The position numbers and the translations under genes are program-made. DNA of 64,000 nt from Tardiphaga sp. (GTDB taxonomy: Bacteria; Pseudomonadota; Alphaproteobacteria; Rhizobiales; Xanthobacteraceae): positions 124,001 to 188,000 of the forward strand of contig JASBVG010000009.1 of NCBI GenBank assembly GCA_030147505.1, in the 5' to 3' direction. The notes below the pieces were generated by a model that was not told the origin of the DNA, did not search any database, and saw nothing but the letters and a program-made list of their open reading frames with translations. Below, one piece after another: positions 44,614 to 54,450 of this stretch. The stretch's first letter is position 1. The number at the start of each line of letters is the position of its first letter.

Positions 44614-45519
44614 GTGAACCTTGAAGCCCTTTTCTCCTGCCTGTCGTCATCCGCCTGTGCTGTGACGCAAGTTTCGACGGCGCTCATCATCGGAATGTTG
44701 CTGTTCATGGTAGCGTCAGGCCTGTCGCTGATCTTCGGCGTGCTCGGCGTCATCAATTTCGCCCACGGCGCCTTTTACATGGCCGGCGCTTATCTCGCAT
44801 TTTTCACCTATCAGGCGACATCGAGCTTTCTGCTGGCATTTCTCGCGGGCGCTGCCGGTACGGGGCTCATAGGCATCATCTTCGAGCGTTTCATCATCAG
44901 CAGGGTGTATGGCAAGGACATCCTGATGCAGCTACTGGTTTGCTACGCCGTTATTCTGATCTTCGACGATCTGGTGAAGATCATCGCCGGTCCGGAATAC
45001 AAGATGATGGGCATGCCGGAAGCATTCGCGCTGCCTCCGCTGGAGTTCGCGGGCGGCTTCGTGCCCGCATATTATGTGTTCATGATTATTGCCAGCCTGT
45101 CGATCGGGGCGGTGCTGTGGTTAGCGATCGAAAAGACACGGATCGGCAAGATCATCCGCGCGCTGGCGATCAATCCGCAGATGGTCGGCGCACTCGGTAT
45201 AAATACGACGCTGCTCTACGCCGCTGTATTCGGTGTCGGCAGCGTGCTGGCAGGGATCGCCGGAGCGCTTGCGGCGCCGACCCGTACGCTGACGCCGGGC
45301 ATGGGGCTATCGATCCTGATTGAAAGCTTCATCGTCACCGTGATCGGCGGCATGGGATCGATTGTCGGTGCACTGATTGCAGCGCTCCTCATCGGCTTCA
45401 CGCGGGCCTTCGGTGCGATCGGTTTCCCGCTCTTCGTCGATGGGATCATGTTCGGCATGATGGCCATCGTTCTGATCGTGAAGCCGAGCGGCCTGCTTGG
45501 CCGGGAGATGGCGCGATGA
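44614..45519 (+). CDS. ABC transporter permease, LivH type
   Basis: Seen: 301 residues from GTG 44614 (AAAGGA ahead); the frame is open to 44374 without matching residues. Hallmarks are GLSLIFGVLGVINFAHGAFYM and GGMGSIVGALIAALLIGFTRAFG. About eight hydrophobic segments. Overlaps livM by 4 bases. Confidence 0.9.
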   Translation: MNLEALFSCLSSSACAVTQVSTALIIGMLLFMVASGLSLIFGVLGVINFAHGAFYMAGAYLAFFTYQATSSFLLAFLAGAAGTGLIGIIFERFIISRVYGKDILMQLLVCYAVILIFDDLVKIIAGPEYKMMGMPEAFALPPLEFAGGFVPAYYVFMIIASLSIGAVLWLAIEKTRIGKIIRALAINPQMVGALGINTTLLYAAVFGVGSVLAGIAGALAAPTRTLTPGMGLSILIESFIVTVIGGMGSIVGALIAALLIGFTRAFGAIGFPLFVDGIMFGMMAIVLIVKPSGLLGREMAR

Positions 45520-46526
45520 TGAAAGCGGGAATCTCGCGCGATCTTCTTCTCGCCGTCGTCACGCTCATTGTGCTGGTGGCGATCCCGTTCGTCTTCACTA
45601 AACCCTCGCTGCGCGACTTCCTGATCTATGTGATGGCCTATGGACTGCTGGCCATGTCGCTAAACCTGCTGGTGGGGTTGACCGGGCTGGTATCTTTCGG
45701 ACATGCAGCGTTCTTCGTCTCCGGCGCCTATATGTTCGGCCTGCTGATGCAGACCGGCCGCATCTCGATCCCGCTGGCGATGCTGATCACGGTGCTCGGG
45801 ACGGCCATGCTGGCGCTGGTGATCGGTGCCATCTGCGTGCGGTTGAAGGAGATCTATTTCTCCTTCATAACCCTTGCCTTCCAGATGTTCATCCACTCGA
45901 TCATTCTGACCTGGGTGAGTCTCACCGGCGGCGACCAAGGCCTGCGCGGTGGCATCCCGCGGCCGCCTTTCCTCGGTATCGATCTGGGCAACAGCATTGC
46001 GCTGTATATTTTCTGTGCCTGCGTTTTCGTGGTCTGCATCCTCGTTATGCGACAGGTCTGGCAATCGCCGTTCGGCTACACGCTGCGCCTGATCCGCGAC
46101 AATCCGAACCGCGCCAATTATCTCGGCGTGGACATTATTCGGATGAAGCTGGGGGTCTTCGTTCTGGCCGGGGCAATGGCTAGCGTGGCCGGTATCCTGC
46201 TGTCGCTGTTCGTCTCCGGCGCATATCCGGAATTCGGATTCTGGACCACATCGGGTGAGGCGATCTTCATGATCATGCTCGGCGGATCGCAACTGTTCGT
46301 CGGCCCGATCATCGGTGCCATCCTGTTGCGCCTGCTCGAGCATTTCGTGTCGATCTACACCGAATATCACGGTCTGGCGCTTGGCCTCGTGATCCTCGCC
46401 ATCGTGCTCGGGCTACGACAGGGCATCGCCGACTACATCGTCGAGTTCATTCAGCGACGCAAGGAAGCCAGGACACCAGCGCCGGATTCAGAACAAAAGA
46501 CATTTTCGAAAGAGAGGATCGCCTGA
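45516..46526 (+). CDS. ABC transporter permease, LivM type
   Basis: Seen: 336 residues with LivM hallmarks MSLNLLVGLTGLVSFGHAAFF and GGSQLFVGPIIGAILLRLLEHF. The C-terminal tail is charged (QRRKEARTPAPDSEQKTFSKER). One base (A of TGATG) is shared with the next start. Confidence 0.9.
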   Translation: MMKAGISRDLLLAVVTLIVLVAIPFVFTKPSLRDFLIYVMAYGLLAMSLNLLVGLTGLVSFGHAAFFVSGAYMFGLLMQTGRISIPLAMLITVLGTAMLALVIGAICVRLKEIYFSFITLAFQMFIHSIILTWVSLTGGDQGLRGGIPRPPFLGIDLGNSIALYIFCACVFVVCILVMRQVWQSPFGYTLRLIRDNPNRANYLGVDIIRMKLGVFVLAGAMASVAGILLSLFVSGAYPEFGFWTTSGEAIFMIMLGGSQLFVGPIIGAILLRLLEHFVSIYTEYHGLALGLVILAIVLGLRQGIADYIVEFIQRRKEARTPAPDSEQKTFSKERIA

Positions 46527-47293
46527 TGCTCTCGGTGCGGAATCTCGACAAACACTTTGGCGGCGTCCATGCCACGCGCAACGTATCCATCGACTTTCCC
46601 CAGGGATCGTTGACCGCGATCATCGGGCCGAATGGGGCCGGCAAGACCACCTTCTTCAATCTGATCTCGGGGGCGTTCCGGCCGAATGCAGGCAAGGTGA
46701 TCTTCGACGGACAGGACATCGTTGGCAAATCCAGCCTCGAAGTCGTGCGGCTCGGCATGATGCGGGCGTTTCAAGTCGCGGAAATATTTCCGAGCCTGAC
46801 TGTGAAAGAGGCGATCACCGCCGCAGTGATCTCGCATCAACGCAAGTCCTGGACTTTCCTGAGCCGATTTCCTCTTCCGGAGGCAAAAACACGCACGACA
46901 GAAATCATCGAGTTGCTCGGCCTCGACGACAAGGCTCATACGCTATCGCGCAATCTCTCGCATGGTGATCAGAAGCTGCTTGATATCGGACTGGCCCTTG
47001 CGATGGAGCCGAAGGTGCTGCTGCTTGATGAGCCCACCGCGGGCATGGGTCCCGACGAACGCTGGCGCATGATCGGAAAGGTTCATCATCTGTGGCAGGT
47101 CAAGAAGATGACCGTGCTTTTCATCGAACACGACATGGATATCGTCTTCAAGATCGCGCAACAGATCCACGTGCTGAAATACGGCGCCGTACTGGCAACC
47201 GGCACTGCGGACGAGATCCGGCGCAACCAGGACGTCATCGATGCCTATCTCGGGACTGATCATCATCGTTCCGAAGCGGCGGGAGAGGCGTGA
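46526..47293 (+). CDS. ABC transporter ATP-binding protein, LivG type
   Basis: Seen: 255 residues, Walker A GPNGAGKTT, signature LSHGDQK, Walker B LLLDEPTAGMG, C-terminal VIDAYLG. The LSHGDQ form is a known LivG variant of LSGGQ. TGATG junctions on both sides. Confidence 0.92.
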   Translation: MLSVRNLDKHFGGVHATRNVSIDFPQGSLTAIIGPNGAGKTTFFNLISGAFRPNAGKVIFDGQDIVGKSSLEVVRLGMMRAFQVAEIFPSLTVKEAITAAVISHQRKSWTFLSRFPLPEAKTRTTEIIELLGLDDKAHTLSRNLSHGDQKLLDIGLALAMEPKVLLLDEPTAGMGPDERWRMIGKVHHLWQVKKMTVLFIEHDMDIVFKIAQQIHVLKYGAVLATGTADEIRRNQDVIDAYLGTDHHRSEAAGEA

Positions 47294-48006
47294 TGGCTGA
47301 GCCATTCCTCAATGTCGAAAGCGTCGACGTCTATTACGGCGCCAGCCAAATCCTCTTCCACGTCGATCTCGCTGTTGAACAGGGACAAACCATGGCTCTG
47401 CTTGGCCGCAACGGTGCCGGCAAGTCGACCACCTTCAAGATGATCGCCGGCCTCGCGCCGCCACGCCGCGGCAAGGTCGCATTGGCCGGGCAGGGGCTGG
47501 CGGGTCGTCCATCTTACAAGATCGCCCGCGCCGGGATCGGCTACGTGCCGGAGAACCGCCAGGTGTTTCCAGAACATTCTGTAGACGACAATCTCATCGT
47601 GGCCGCCAAGAAGGGGCCGCGAGGTGACATTCACTGGAATCGCGAGCGCATCTATGAGGTGTTTCCGATCCTTGCGTCGATGAAGACCCGTATGGCCGGC
47701 CGTCTCTCCGGCGGCGAGCAGCAGATGCTGACCATTGCGCGGACATTGATGGGCAATCCCGATCTTCTGTTGCTGGACGAACCAAGCGAGGGTCTTGCGC
47801 CCATCATCGTGCAGGCCATCGGCGATCTCATCAAGACGCTGTGCGGCATGGGCGTCACCATCCTGCTGGCGGAGCAGAACATGCATTTCTGCCTAGGCAT
47901 AGCCACTCATGCCACGGTCATCGACAAGGGGCAGATCGTCTATCGCGCCACCATCGACGAACTCCGGCACAACGAGGCGATCAAGCAGCGCTATCTCGCG
48001 GTCTGA
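47293..48006 (+). CDS. ABC transporter ATP-binding protein, LivF type
   Basis: Seen: 237 residues, Walker A GRNGAGKST, signature LSGGEQQ, Walker B LLLDEPSEGLAP and C-terminal IKQRYLAV. ATG 47293 shares its A with the livG stop; GTG 47290 is a less likely start. Confidence 0.92.
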   Translation: MAEPFLNVESVDVYYGASQILFHVDLAVEQGQTMALLGRNGAGKSTTFKMIAGLAPPRRGKVALAGQGLAGRPSYKIARAGIGYVPENRQVFPEHSVDDNLIVAAKKGPRGDIHWNRERIYEVFPILASMKTRMAGRLSGGEQQMLTIARTLMGNPDLLLLDEPSEGLAPIIVQAIGDLIKTLCGMGVTILLAEQNMHFCLGIATHATVIDKGQIVYRATIDELRHNEAIKQRYLAV

Positions 48007-48042
48007 TTGCGTAATGAAGAAACGCAGAACAGGAGTGCAGCG

Positions 48043-48828
48043 ATGAAACGAGACGACGGACGCGGCCGTATCGCCGTGGTGACCGGCGGCGCCAGCGGCA
48101 TTGGCCTTGCGACAGCAATGGTCTTAATCGAGCGCGGCTGGCGCGTCGTCATCTCTGATATCAATGCCGAGGCCAATGTGCGATCTGCAGCCAAGATTGG
48201 CGCCGAGTCCATGCCATTCGATGTCACCGACGAACATGCGACGGAAGCGGCCTTCGCTGATGTCGAGGCCCGGCTAGGTCCGATCGAAGCCCTGTTTGCC
48301 AATGCCGGCGTAATCCAGTCTGGCGGCCGCTCGGAAGAGCTGCCACTTGCGGAATTCGACAAGGTCATCGCCGCCAATCTGCGCGGCGTCTATGTGTCCT
48401 GCATCACGGCCGGCAAGCGCATGACCAAGCGGGGCCGCGGCGGCATCGTGATCACTGGTTCGGTCACCGCCTCGCGCACGGCGCCGCTCCACGCCTATGC
48501 GCCGTCGAAGGCGGCGGCCGTGCACATGGCTGCGTGTCTCGCCGCCGATTGGGGGCGTTCGGGTGTGCGCGTCAATGCGGTCTCGCCGGGCTATGTCGGC
48601 ACTCCGCCGCTCCTGGCCAATATCGAGCGCGGCACGCGCGACAAGCGCCTTCTCACCGAAGGCTCGGCGCTCGGACGCATGGTCGATCCTGAGGAGATCG
48701 GACGCGGCGTGGCCTTCCTGCTGTCGGATGATGCGTCGGCCATCACCGGCATCAATCTGCCCGTCGATGCAGGTTGGCTCGCAGGCTCGCATCTCACCAC
48801 CTATGGCGGCCTGCCGGGCGCGCGCTGA
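48043..48828 (+). CDS. Short-chain dehydrogenase/reductase
   Basis: Seen: 261 residues from ATG 48043 with AGGAG ahead (frame open to 48007). TGGASGIG cofactor motif, NAG (ANAGVIQSGG), catalytic S in GSVTASR and Y-x-x-x-K in YAPSK. It follows the importer by 36 bases, so it is part of the monooxygenase unit. A step from secondary alcohol to ketone before the Baeyer-Villiger reaction is inferred. Confidence 0.87.
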   Translation: MKRDDGRGRIAVVTGGASGIGLATAMVLIERGWRVVISDINAEANVRSAAKIGAESMPFDVTDEHATEAAFADVEARLGPIEALFANAGVIQSGGRSEELPLAEFDKVIAANLRGVYVSCITAGKRMTKRGRGGIVITGSVTASRTAPLHAYAPSKAAAVHMAACLAADWGRSGVRVNAVSPGYVGTPPLLANIERGTRDKRLLTEGSALGRMVDPEEIGRGVAFLLSDDASAITGINLPVDAGWLAGSHLTTYGGLPGAR

Positions 48829-48905
48829 TCCGCGCCGAGAACACAGACTGGCAGTGATCCGGCAAGGGCTCGCCACATCGCGCCAACAGATATGGAATAT
48901 CCATC

Positions 48906-49649
48906 ATGACCTCTGCCGAAAAATCTCCCTTCGATCTCACTGGACGCCGCATCGTGATCGCCGGCGCCGCCGGCGGCATTGGCAGCGCCACGGCAAAGCT
49001 TGCGGCAAAGCAGGGCGCCACGCTCGTACTGCTCGACATCGTCGACAAGGATCGCATCCGTGAGCGCGTCGGCGCCGAGATTGCCGATCGCTCGGAGATC
49101 TTTAGTCTCGACACCGGTTCGCGCGCGGATGTCACCACCGTCGCGAAGCAGGTCGGTTCCGTCTACGGCCTCGTCGATACCGCGGCTATCGCGCCGCATG
49201 ACGACTGGATGGCCGAGGACTGGGAGGAATCCCTCGACCGCGTGATTCGCGCCAATGTCAAAGGCCCGATCAATCTTACGCGTGCGTTCATGCCGGGCAT
49301 GATGGAGTCGGGTGAGGGCCGCATCGTGCTGTGCGGCTCGGTCGCAGGCTGGATGGGCGGCCTGCGCACCGGCCCGCATTATGCCTTCGCCAAGGGCGGC
49401 ATCCATTCCTTCGTTCGCTGGCTCTCGCGTCAAGCAGCGCCCGGCAATGTGCTGGTCAATGGCATTGCGCCTGGGCCGGTCGAGACCGCGATGACCGAAG
49501 GCAAGGGGTATGACGTATCGCTCTATCCGCTGCAGCGAATGGCGAAAGCCGAGGAAATCGCCGCAACCGCCGTGTTCCTGTGCGGCGCCGGCGCTGGCTA
49601 TGCCTCTGGCGCCATCTTCGACATCAACGGCGCCACTCACTTCCACTGA
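48906..49649 (+). CDS. Short-chain dehydrogenase/reductase
   Basis: Seen: 247 residues, GAAGGIG cofactor motif, DTAAIA in place of the usual NNAG, catalytic serine in CGSVAGW and Y-x-x-x-K in YAFAK, ending GAIFDINGATHFH. The NNAG replacement is uncommon but within the family range. It may handle a second alcohol or hydroxy acid from the same pathway. Convergent with the permease gene, 7 bases away. Confidence 0.85.
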   Translation: MTSAEKSPFDLTGRRIVIAGAAGGIGSATAKLAAKQGATLVLLDIVDKDRIRERVGAEIADRSEIFSLDTGSRADVTTVAKQVGSVYGLVDTAAIAPHDDWMAEDWEESLDRVIRANVKGPINLTRAFMPGMMESGEGRIVLCGSVAGWMGGLRTGPHYAFAKGGIHSFVRWLSRQAAPGNVLVNGIAPGPVETAMTEGKGYDVSLYPLQRMAKAEEIAATAVFLCGAGAGYASGAIFDINGATHFH

Positions 49650-49656
49650 TATGCGA

Positions 49657-51120
49657 TCAGATTATCCTGGTCGCGATCATGATCGAAATCGTAAGGAGCA
49701 CGGCGATGATCACGACGATGAAGGGCAGCATGGCGCGATAGGCGTCACGCTCGTGCCCGGGCGTGCCGGCGAGATTGCACACGATCGACATCCGTACCGG
49801 CGACACCATGTTGAGCGACAGCGCCGCGGCATGCTGGAGAGCGACAACGGCCGCCACGTCGAGTCCGGCCTCGGTGGCGAGGCTGAGTTGCGCCGGCATG
49901 AACAGGCCGTTGGCGGCATTGCCGCTATTGGCGAGCGCGCCGAACACCGCGGAGATCATCGGCGTCACGGTCACCGACCAGACACCGAATGCGTCATACA
50001 TGCCGCGCGCGAGGCCGCTGGCGATCCCGGACCGCGACAACAGTTCGGCCATCATCGAGAACACGATCACCGTCAGGACGGCAAGCCTACCGGTTTTCCA
50101 GGCGGCTCTCATCTCGATTGGAAAGGCGCGATGGTGACCGCGCAGCAGCCCCGTCAACACGGCGGCAATCACCAGCCACGAACCTGCGTGAAACAGCGGC
50201 GCCCAGATCGGTGTGCCGACGAATGGATTGATGGCCCAGGAGGTCTGCAGCAATTGGTTCAGCGGCGGTACGAGGCGCGTCATCGCCAGCCAAACAATCA
50301 GCAGCGTGAACGGCAGCATGCGTCGCGCCGCCGTGACGAGTGCCGCACGATCGGGCTTCTCGTCCATCAGGTAGCGCAGCACGATCGCTGGCCCGAACGC
50401 AGCCAGCATGGCCGGCTCGGGGCCGAGAAAGGCTGTCGCGACGATTGCGCCGCCGAGACTGGCAAGCAGCCAGATCGCTTCGCTGATCCGCTCATGCCAA
50501 CCTGCTGCGATGCCTGCCTTGTCGGCCATCCGCCAATAGATCGGCAGCCACAGGATGTTGAATGCGAGATAAATGAAGCTCGTACGCAGCGCCAGCGCGG
50601 TGGGATCGGTGCGCGCGAAGGCTGCGCCGACCACCGCGCCGCTACCCATGGCGCCCCAGACGATCATGGTTTGGCTGATCAGCGAGAAGGCAAGAAGCTC
50701 GATTGGCTTCAGGCCAAGGCGGCGGATCAGCACCATCGTGCCCATGATGCCGATGCCGAATCCCGTCGCTGATTCCGCGAACGGGCCGATCAGATAGCAG
50801 GCCGTGAACAGCAGGCGGCGCCGTGCGCGCGCATCGGGCAGCGACGTCTCGACCGGCATCTCCGCGTTGCCGGGCCGGATCGCCATTTGCCAGAACAGCA
50901 GGCCGCCGAGGATATAGGGCACGACGATCCAGCCGATCCAGGCCCCGCGCAGCAAGGCCATGCCGGCGTCATCGATGGAAAACAGATGCGGAGCGGTGGT
51001 CATTGCCACAGCAAATGCTGTCACGAGACCGATCAGCGATGCGGGAAGCGTTCCGGCCCATCCGCTGGCGATCACGCCAATGACGACGAGCGCTGGCAAC
51101 GACCAGGCGAGGTACAGCAA
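49657..51120 (-). CDS. L-lactate permease-family carrier (LctP-like)
   Basis: Seen: 487 residues from TTG 51120 with GGGAGG ahead, about 12 hydrophobic segments and the LctP-like sequences GPFAESATGFGIG and NSGNAANGLFMPAQLSLA. Known: LctP carries lactate and glycolate. In this setting, at the end of a hydroxyacid/sugar-acid unit, it probably takes up a related hydroxy acid. The distance to the previous gene in the unit is 199 bases, so it could also have its own promoter. Confidence 0.84.
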   Translation of the reverse strand: MLYLAWSLPALVVIGVIASGWAGTLPASLIGLVTAFAVAMTTAPHLFSIDDAGMALLRGAWIGWIVVPYILGGLLFWQMAIRPGNAEMPVETSLPDARARRRLLFTACYLIGPFAESATGFGIGIMGTMVLIRRLGLKPIELLAFSLISQTMIVWGAMGSGAVVGAAFARTDPTALALRTSFIYLAFNILWLPIYWRMADKAGIAAGWHERISEAIWLLASLGGAIVATAFLGPEPAMLAAFGPAIVLRYLMDEKPDRAALVTAARRMLPFTLLIVWLAMTRLVPPLNQLLQTSWAINPFVGTPIWAPLFHAGSWLVIAAVLTGLLRGHHRAFPIEMRAAWKTGRLAVLTVIVFSMMAELLSRSGIASGLARGMYDAFGVWSVTVTPMISAVFGALANSGNAANGLFMPAQLSLATEAGLDVAAVVALQHAAALSLNMVSPVRMSIVCNLAGTPGHERDAYRAMLPFIVVIIAVLLTISIMIATRII

Positions 51121-51319
51121 TTGTCAGCCTCCCTAACTTTCTTGCTCAGGAGGACTGAAGACATACGAACAAGGCACAACGCCCATGGCATCGCAACGCC
51201 ATCCCTGCCGGTGCACAATGCCCCGGCGCGCGCTGCCACGCCAGCGCCCTCAGGTCACGCGGCGCAGCAATAGCGGAAGGGCTGCCATTCGCTGATGAAG
51301 GATGACATCGCCGGCCAGT

Positions 51320-52348
51320 CTATTCGGGTTTGATTCCGGCATCCTTCACGACCTTGGCCCATTTGCCGATCTCGGTCTTGATCTGCTGTGCGAAGGCCGT
51401 GGGTGTGCCACCGACGGGCTCCACGCCCTGATCGAGGAAGCGCCGTTTGACGTCGTCCTGTTTGAGGATCGCGTTCATCTCCGCATTGAGCTTACGGACG
51501 ATTTCTTCGGGCAATCCGGCAGGGCCGACGACACCGAACCAGACATTGACTTCGTAGCCGTCCACGCCAGCGTCGGAGACGGTCGGCACATCGGGCGTCA
51601 GCGTGGAGCGAGCCTTGCTGCTGACGCCGAGGGCGCGCAGCTTGCCGCCATTTACCTGTGGCAGCACATTCGGGGTATTGTCGAAGGCGACGTCGATATG
51701 ACCGCCGAGCATGTCGTTCACCATCGGCGCGCTGCCTTTGTAGGGCACGTGGACAATGTCGACGCCCGCCATGCTCTTGAACAGCTCCATGGAGAGATGA
51801 TTGGACGAGCCGATTCCGGTCGAACCATAGGTCACCTTGCCCGGATTCTGGCGGGCATAGTCGATCAGCTCCTTCACGGAATTGATCGGCAGCGATGGTT
51901 TCACCACCAGCAGGTTCGGCGTCTGCCCGGCGAAGATCAGCGGCGTGAAATCCTTCACCGTGTCATAGGGCAGGTTCTTGTAGATGCTGGGATTGGCACC
52001 GAACGGGAAGGCAACTCCCAGCAATGTGTAGCCATCGGGCGCAGCCTTGGCGACCGCCTCGGTACCGATCAGCGTGCCGCCACCGGGCCGGTTTTCGACC
52101 ACCACGGGGACCCCGAGTGACTCCTGCAGTTTCTGCGAGAAGATCCGCCCGAGCGTGTCGTTGAAGCCGCCGGGCGGATAGGGGACGATGTATTTGATCG
52201 TTTTGCTGGGATAGGACTCGCCTGCCGGCGGGTTGGCCTGCGCATGCGCGCAGGCTGTCCCGACCAGCAGGAGGATGAAACTGCGGCAGGCGAAGTGAAC
52301 GAGACGCTGGGCGCGCAGTACGACTTCCACCTGACGCGTGTCAGACAT
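51320..52348 (-). CDS. Bug-family (TctC) periplasmic binding protein
   Basis: Seen: 342 residues from ATG 52348 (AAGGACC ahead). A long basic N-terminus (about 25 residues) precedes a signal-like hydrophobic stretch (FILLLVGTACAHAQA), then YPSKTIKYIVPYPPGGFNDTLGRI and the typical VVVENRPGGGTLIG. Known: Bug proteins serve TctAB or TRAP-like carriers or sense carboxylates. No TctA or TctB is in the window. The start overlaps the stop of the enolase-superfamily gene by 8 bases. Confidence 0.86.
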   Translation of the reverse strand: MSDTRQVEVVLRAQRLVHFACRSFILLLVGTACAHAQANPPAGESYPSKTIKYIVPYPPGGFNDTLGRIFSQKLQESLGVPVVVENRPGGGTLIGTEAVAKAAPDGYTLLGVAFPFGANPSIYKNLPYDTVKDFTPLIFAGQTPNLLVVKPSLPINSVKELIDYARQNPGKVTYGSTGIGSSNHLSMELFKSMAGVDIVHVPYKGSAPMVNDMLGGHIDVAFDNTPNVLPQVNGGKLRALGVSSKARSTLTPDVPTVSDAGVDGYEVNVWFGVVGPAGLPEEIVRKLNAEMNAILKQDDVKRRFLDQGVEPVGGTPTAFAQQIKTEIGKWAKVVKDAGIKPE

Positions 52349-53480
52349 AGCAAGGTCCTTCGATAAGGGGGTGAGCGTTGATGAAGGCTTCGTCGATCTC
52401 GACGCCGAGCCCCGGAATCTCGGACGGCGCGACGCAGCCATTGGCGTCGAGCTTGTACGGGATGCCGCCGACTTCATCGCGGAACGGATTGTGTTTTGCG
52501 ACGTCGCCCTCGAAGTAGCCGGGGTCCTCGACGGCAGCGAGCACGTTGATGGTGGCCGCCATATTGATGCCGGTTGCCGAAGTGTGCGGATTGAACGACA
52601 GCTTCCAGGCCTGGGTCATGCCGGCGATGCGCATCGACTCGGTGACGCCGCCGGTCTTCGACAGATCCGGCTGCACGAAGCTGACCGCGCGGTCCTCGAC
52701 CAGGCGGTTGAATTCATAGCGCGTAAAATGGTTTTCGCCGGCAGCGAGCGGCGTCGATCCCATGGCGGCGGCAGCCTGATAGGAACGATAATCGAGGGCC
52801 GGGAACGGCTCTTCGAGCCAGCCGATCTGCAGGTCGTCATAGGCCGGCATCACGCGGCGGACATCGTCGAGCGTATAGCCGGTATTGGCATCGACCAGTA
52901 TCTCGATGCTGTCGCCGACAGCCTTCCGCACGGCGGTGGCGCGCGCGACGTCGTCCCGCGGATTGTCGCCGACGCGCAGCTTCACGGCGCGATAGCCTTG
53001 CGACACATAGCCCTGTGCTTCTTCGGCCAGCGACTCCGGCGCCTGCCAGCCCAGCGAAATGCCACCGGCATAGGCCTTGATCGGCTTCGAGGCGCCGCCG
53101 AGCAGCTTGTAGAGCGGCCAGCCCGCCGCCTTGGCGCGGATGTCCCACAGCGCGAGATCGAGACCACTGAGCGCCATGGCGGCGGCATAGCCCATGCCAT
53201 GGCTGGACAGCTGCATCTGGTAGACGCGATGCCAGACGCCGACCACGTTCATGGCATCCATGCCGGTGACGAGCTCAGAAATCGTCGTGTCGATCAGCTT
53301 GGCGATGGCGCCGGGGCAGCGGCCGTGATGCGCTTCGCCCCAGCCGGTGATGCCTTCATCGGTCGTGACCTTCACCAGCACCGCATCGCGCTTGACGGCG
53401 CGGCCGATGCCGAGGCGGACATTCTGGCCCTGAGGCACGCGGTAGGAAATCGGAACGGCTTTGATCGCAGTAATCTTCAT
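52341..53480 (-). CDS. Enolase-superfamily enzyme, mandelate racemase/muconate lactonizing group (copy 2)
   Basis: Seen: 379 residues from ATG 53480. The capping domain is followed by a barrel with metal ligands in ILVDANTGYT, LEEPF and AAGENHF, and His in FNPHTSATG. At the K-x-K base position it reads KLR (GYRAVKLRVGD), so the second lysine is arginine, unlike copy 1 here. This points to a dehydratase or epimerase with a single-base mechanism. Substrate unknown; acid-sugar or hydroxy-acid dehydration is inferred from the unit. Confidence 0.86.
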   Translation of the reverse strand: MKITAIKAVPISYRVPQGQNVRLGIGRAVKRDAVLVKVTTDEGITGWGEAHHGRCPGAIAKLIDTTISELVTGMDAMNVVGVWHRVYQMQLSSHGMGYAAAMALSGLDLALWDIRAKAAGWPLYKLLGGASKPIKAYAGGISLGWQAPESLAEEAQGYVSQGYRAVKLRVGDNPRDDVARATAVRKAVGDSIEILVDANTGYTLDDVRRVMPAYDDLQIGWLEEPFPALDYRSYQAAAAMGSTPLAAGENHFTRYEFNRLVEDRAVSFVQPDLSKTGGVTESMRIAGMTQAWKLSFNPHTSATGINMAATINVLAAVEDPGYFEGDVAKHNPFRDEVGGIPYKLDANGCVAPSEIPGLGVEIDEAFINAHPLIEGPCYV

Positions 53481-53487
53481 GGGAGCC

Positions 53488-54450
53488 TCATGCTGCCTTG
53501 TGACCGGGATTGACGAGATTGCGCGGCTGCTCGCCGCGCAGGATACGGAGCATTTCTTCGGCGGCGCCGACGGCCATGCCGCGGCTGCTGCTGGCGGTGA
53601 GGGCCGCGGCATGCGGCGTCAGCAACAGGTTCGGGCAATCGAACAGCGCGTCATCGGCGGGCAGGGGCTGGATGTCGAACACATCGAGGGTCGCACCGCC
53701 GAGCTTGCCGGCCTTGAGCGCGGCGATCAGCGGCGCGTTCTCCACGACCGCGCCACGCGAAACGTTCACGAGCACGGCGTCCGGCTTCATCTGCGCGATG
53801 CGTGCTGAATTGACGAGGCCACGCGTTTCGTCCGTCAGCGAGCAGCAGATCACCAGCGCATCGGCGCGGGCGAAGAGCTGGTCCAGCGAGACCTCCTCGA
53901 CATCGGCGGGCAATGAGCCCTTGCGGCGCGAGGTGCCGATCACCTTCATGCAGAAGCCCTGCTTGGCCATCTGCGCAATGCGGCGGCCGATGGTGCCGAC
54001 GCCAAGAATGCCGAGTGTTGCGCCATTCAGCTCGGTGAAGCCATCCGTCGTGGCGCGCGCATCGGCCCATCCGGTGCTTCGCATCAGGTCATTCATCACA
54101 TGAATGGGGCGACGCAGATGCATCACCGCCGACATCGCATATTCGGCGACTGCCGACGTGTTGCTGCCCGGCAGATTGGCCACGGCAACGCCGCGTGCCG
54201 TGGCGGCTTCGACCGGAATGAAATCGAGTCCGACGCCGTGACGCACCATGCCTTTCAGACGCGGCGCGTGATCGACGATGTCGTCCGGCAGTTTAGCGCG
54301 CACGATGATGCCGTCGGCATCCCTAGCCCATGTACGCAGCGTCTCCGGCTTGGTATCCGGCGCGGTGATCAATCGTGCATGCGGCTTGAGGAGTGCCTCG
54401 CCATCGGCATGCATGGGATTGGTCAGGAGGATCGTGGGAAGTTCAGGCAT
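53488..54450 (-). CDS. D-2-hydroxyacid dehydrogenase
   Basis: Seen: 320 residues from ATG 54450. NAD motif ILGVGTIGRRIAQMA, catalytic Arg in NVSRGAVV, Glu/Asp region DVFDIQPLPAD, and His in LLTPHAAALT. Size and order match the glyoxylate/hydroxypyruvate reductase group. It could oxidise or reduce a 2-oxo acid formed by the dehydratases of the unit. The start overlaps the FAH-family gene by 8 bases. Confidence 0.87.
   Translation of the reverse strand: MPELPTILLTNPMHADGEALLKPHARLITAPDTKPETLRTWARDADGIIVRAKLPDDIVDHAPRLKGMVRHGVGLDFIPVEAATARGVAVANLPGSNTSAVAEYAMSAVMHLRRPIHVMNDLMRSTGWADARATTDGFTELNGATLGILGVGTIGRRIAQMAKQGFCMKVIGTSRRKGSLPADVEEVSLDQLFARADALVICCSLTDETRGLVNSARIAQMKPDAVLVNVSRGAVVENAPLIAALKAGKLGGATLDVFDIQPLPADDALFDCPNLLLTPHAAALTASSSRGMAVGAAEEMLRILRGEQPRNLVNPGHKAA

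Noticed and set aside
49510-50772. Plus-strand frame of 420 codons opposite the lactate-permease-like gene
   Set aside because: Arg/His/Gln-rich antisense product; the minus strand gives a twelve-segment membrane protein with family motifs.
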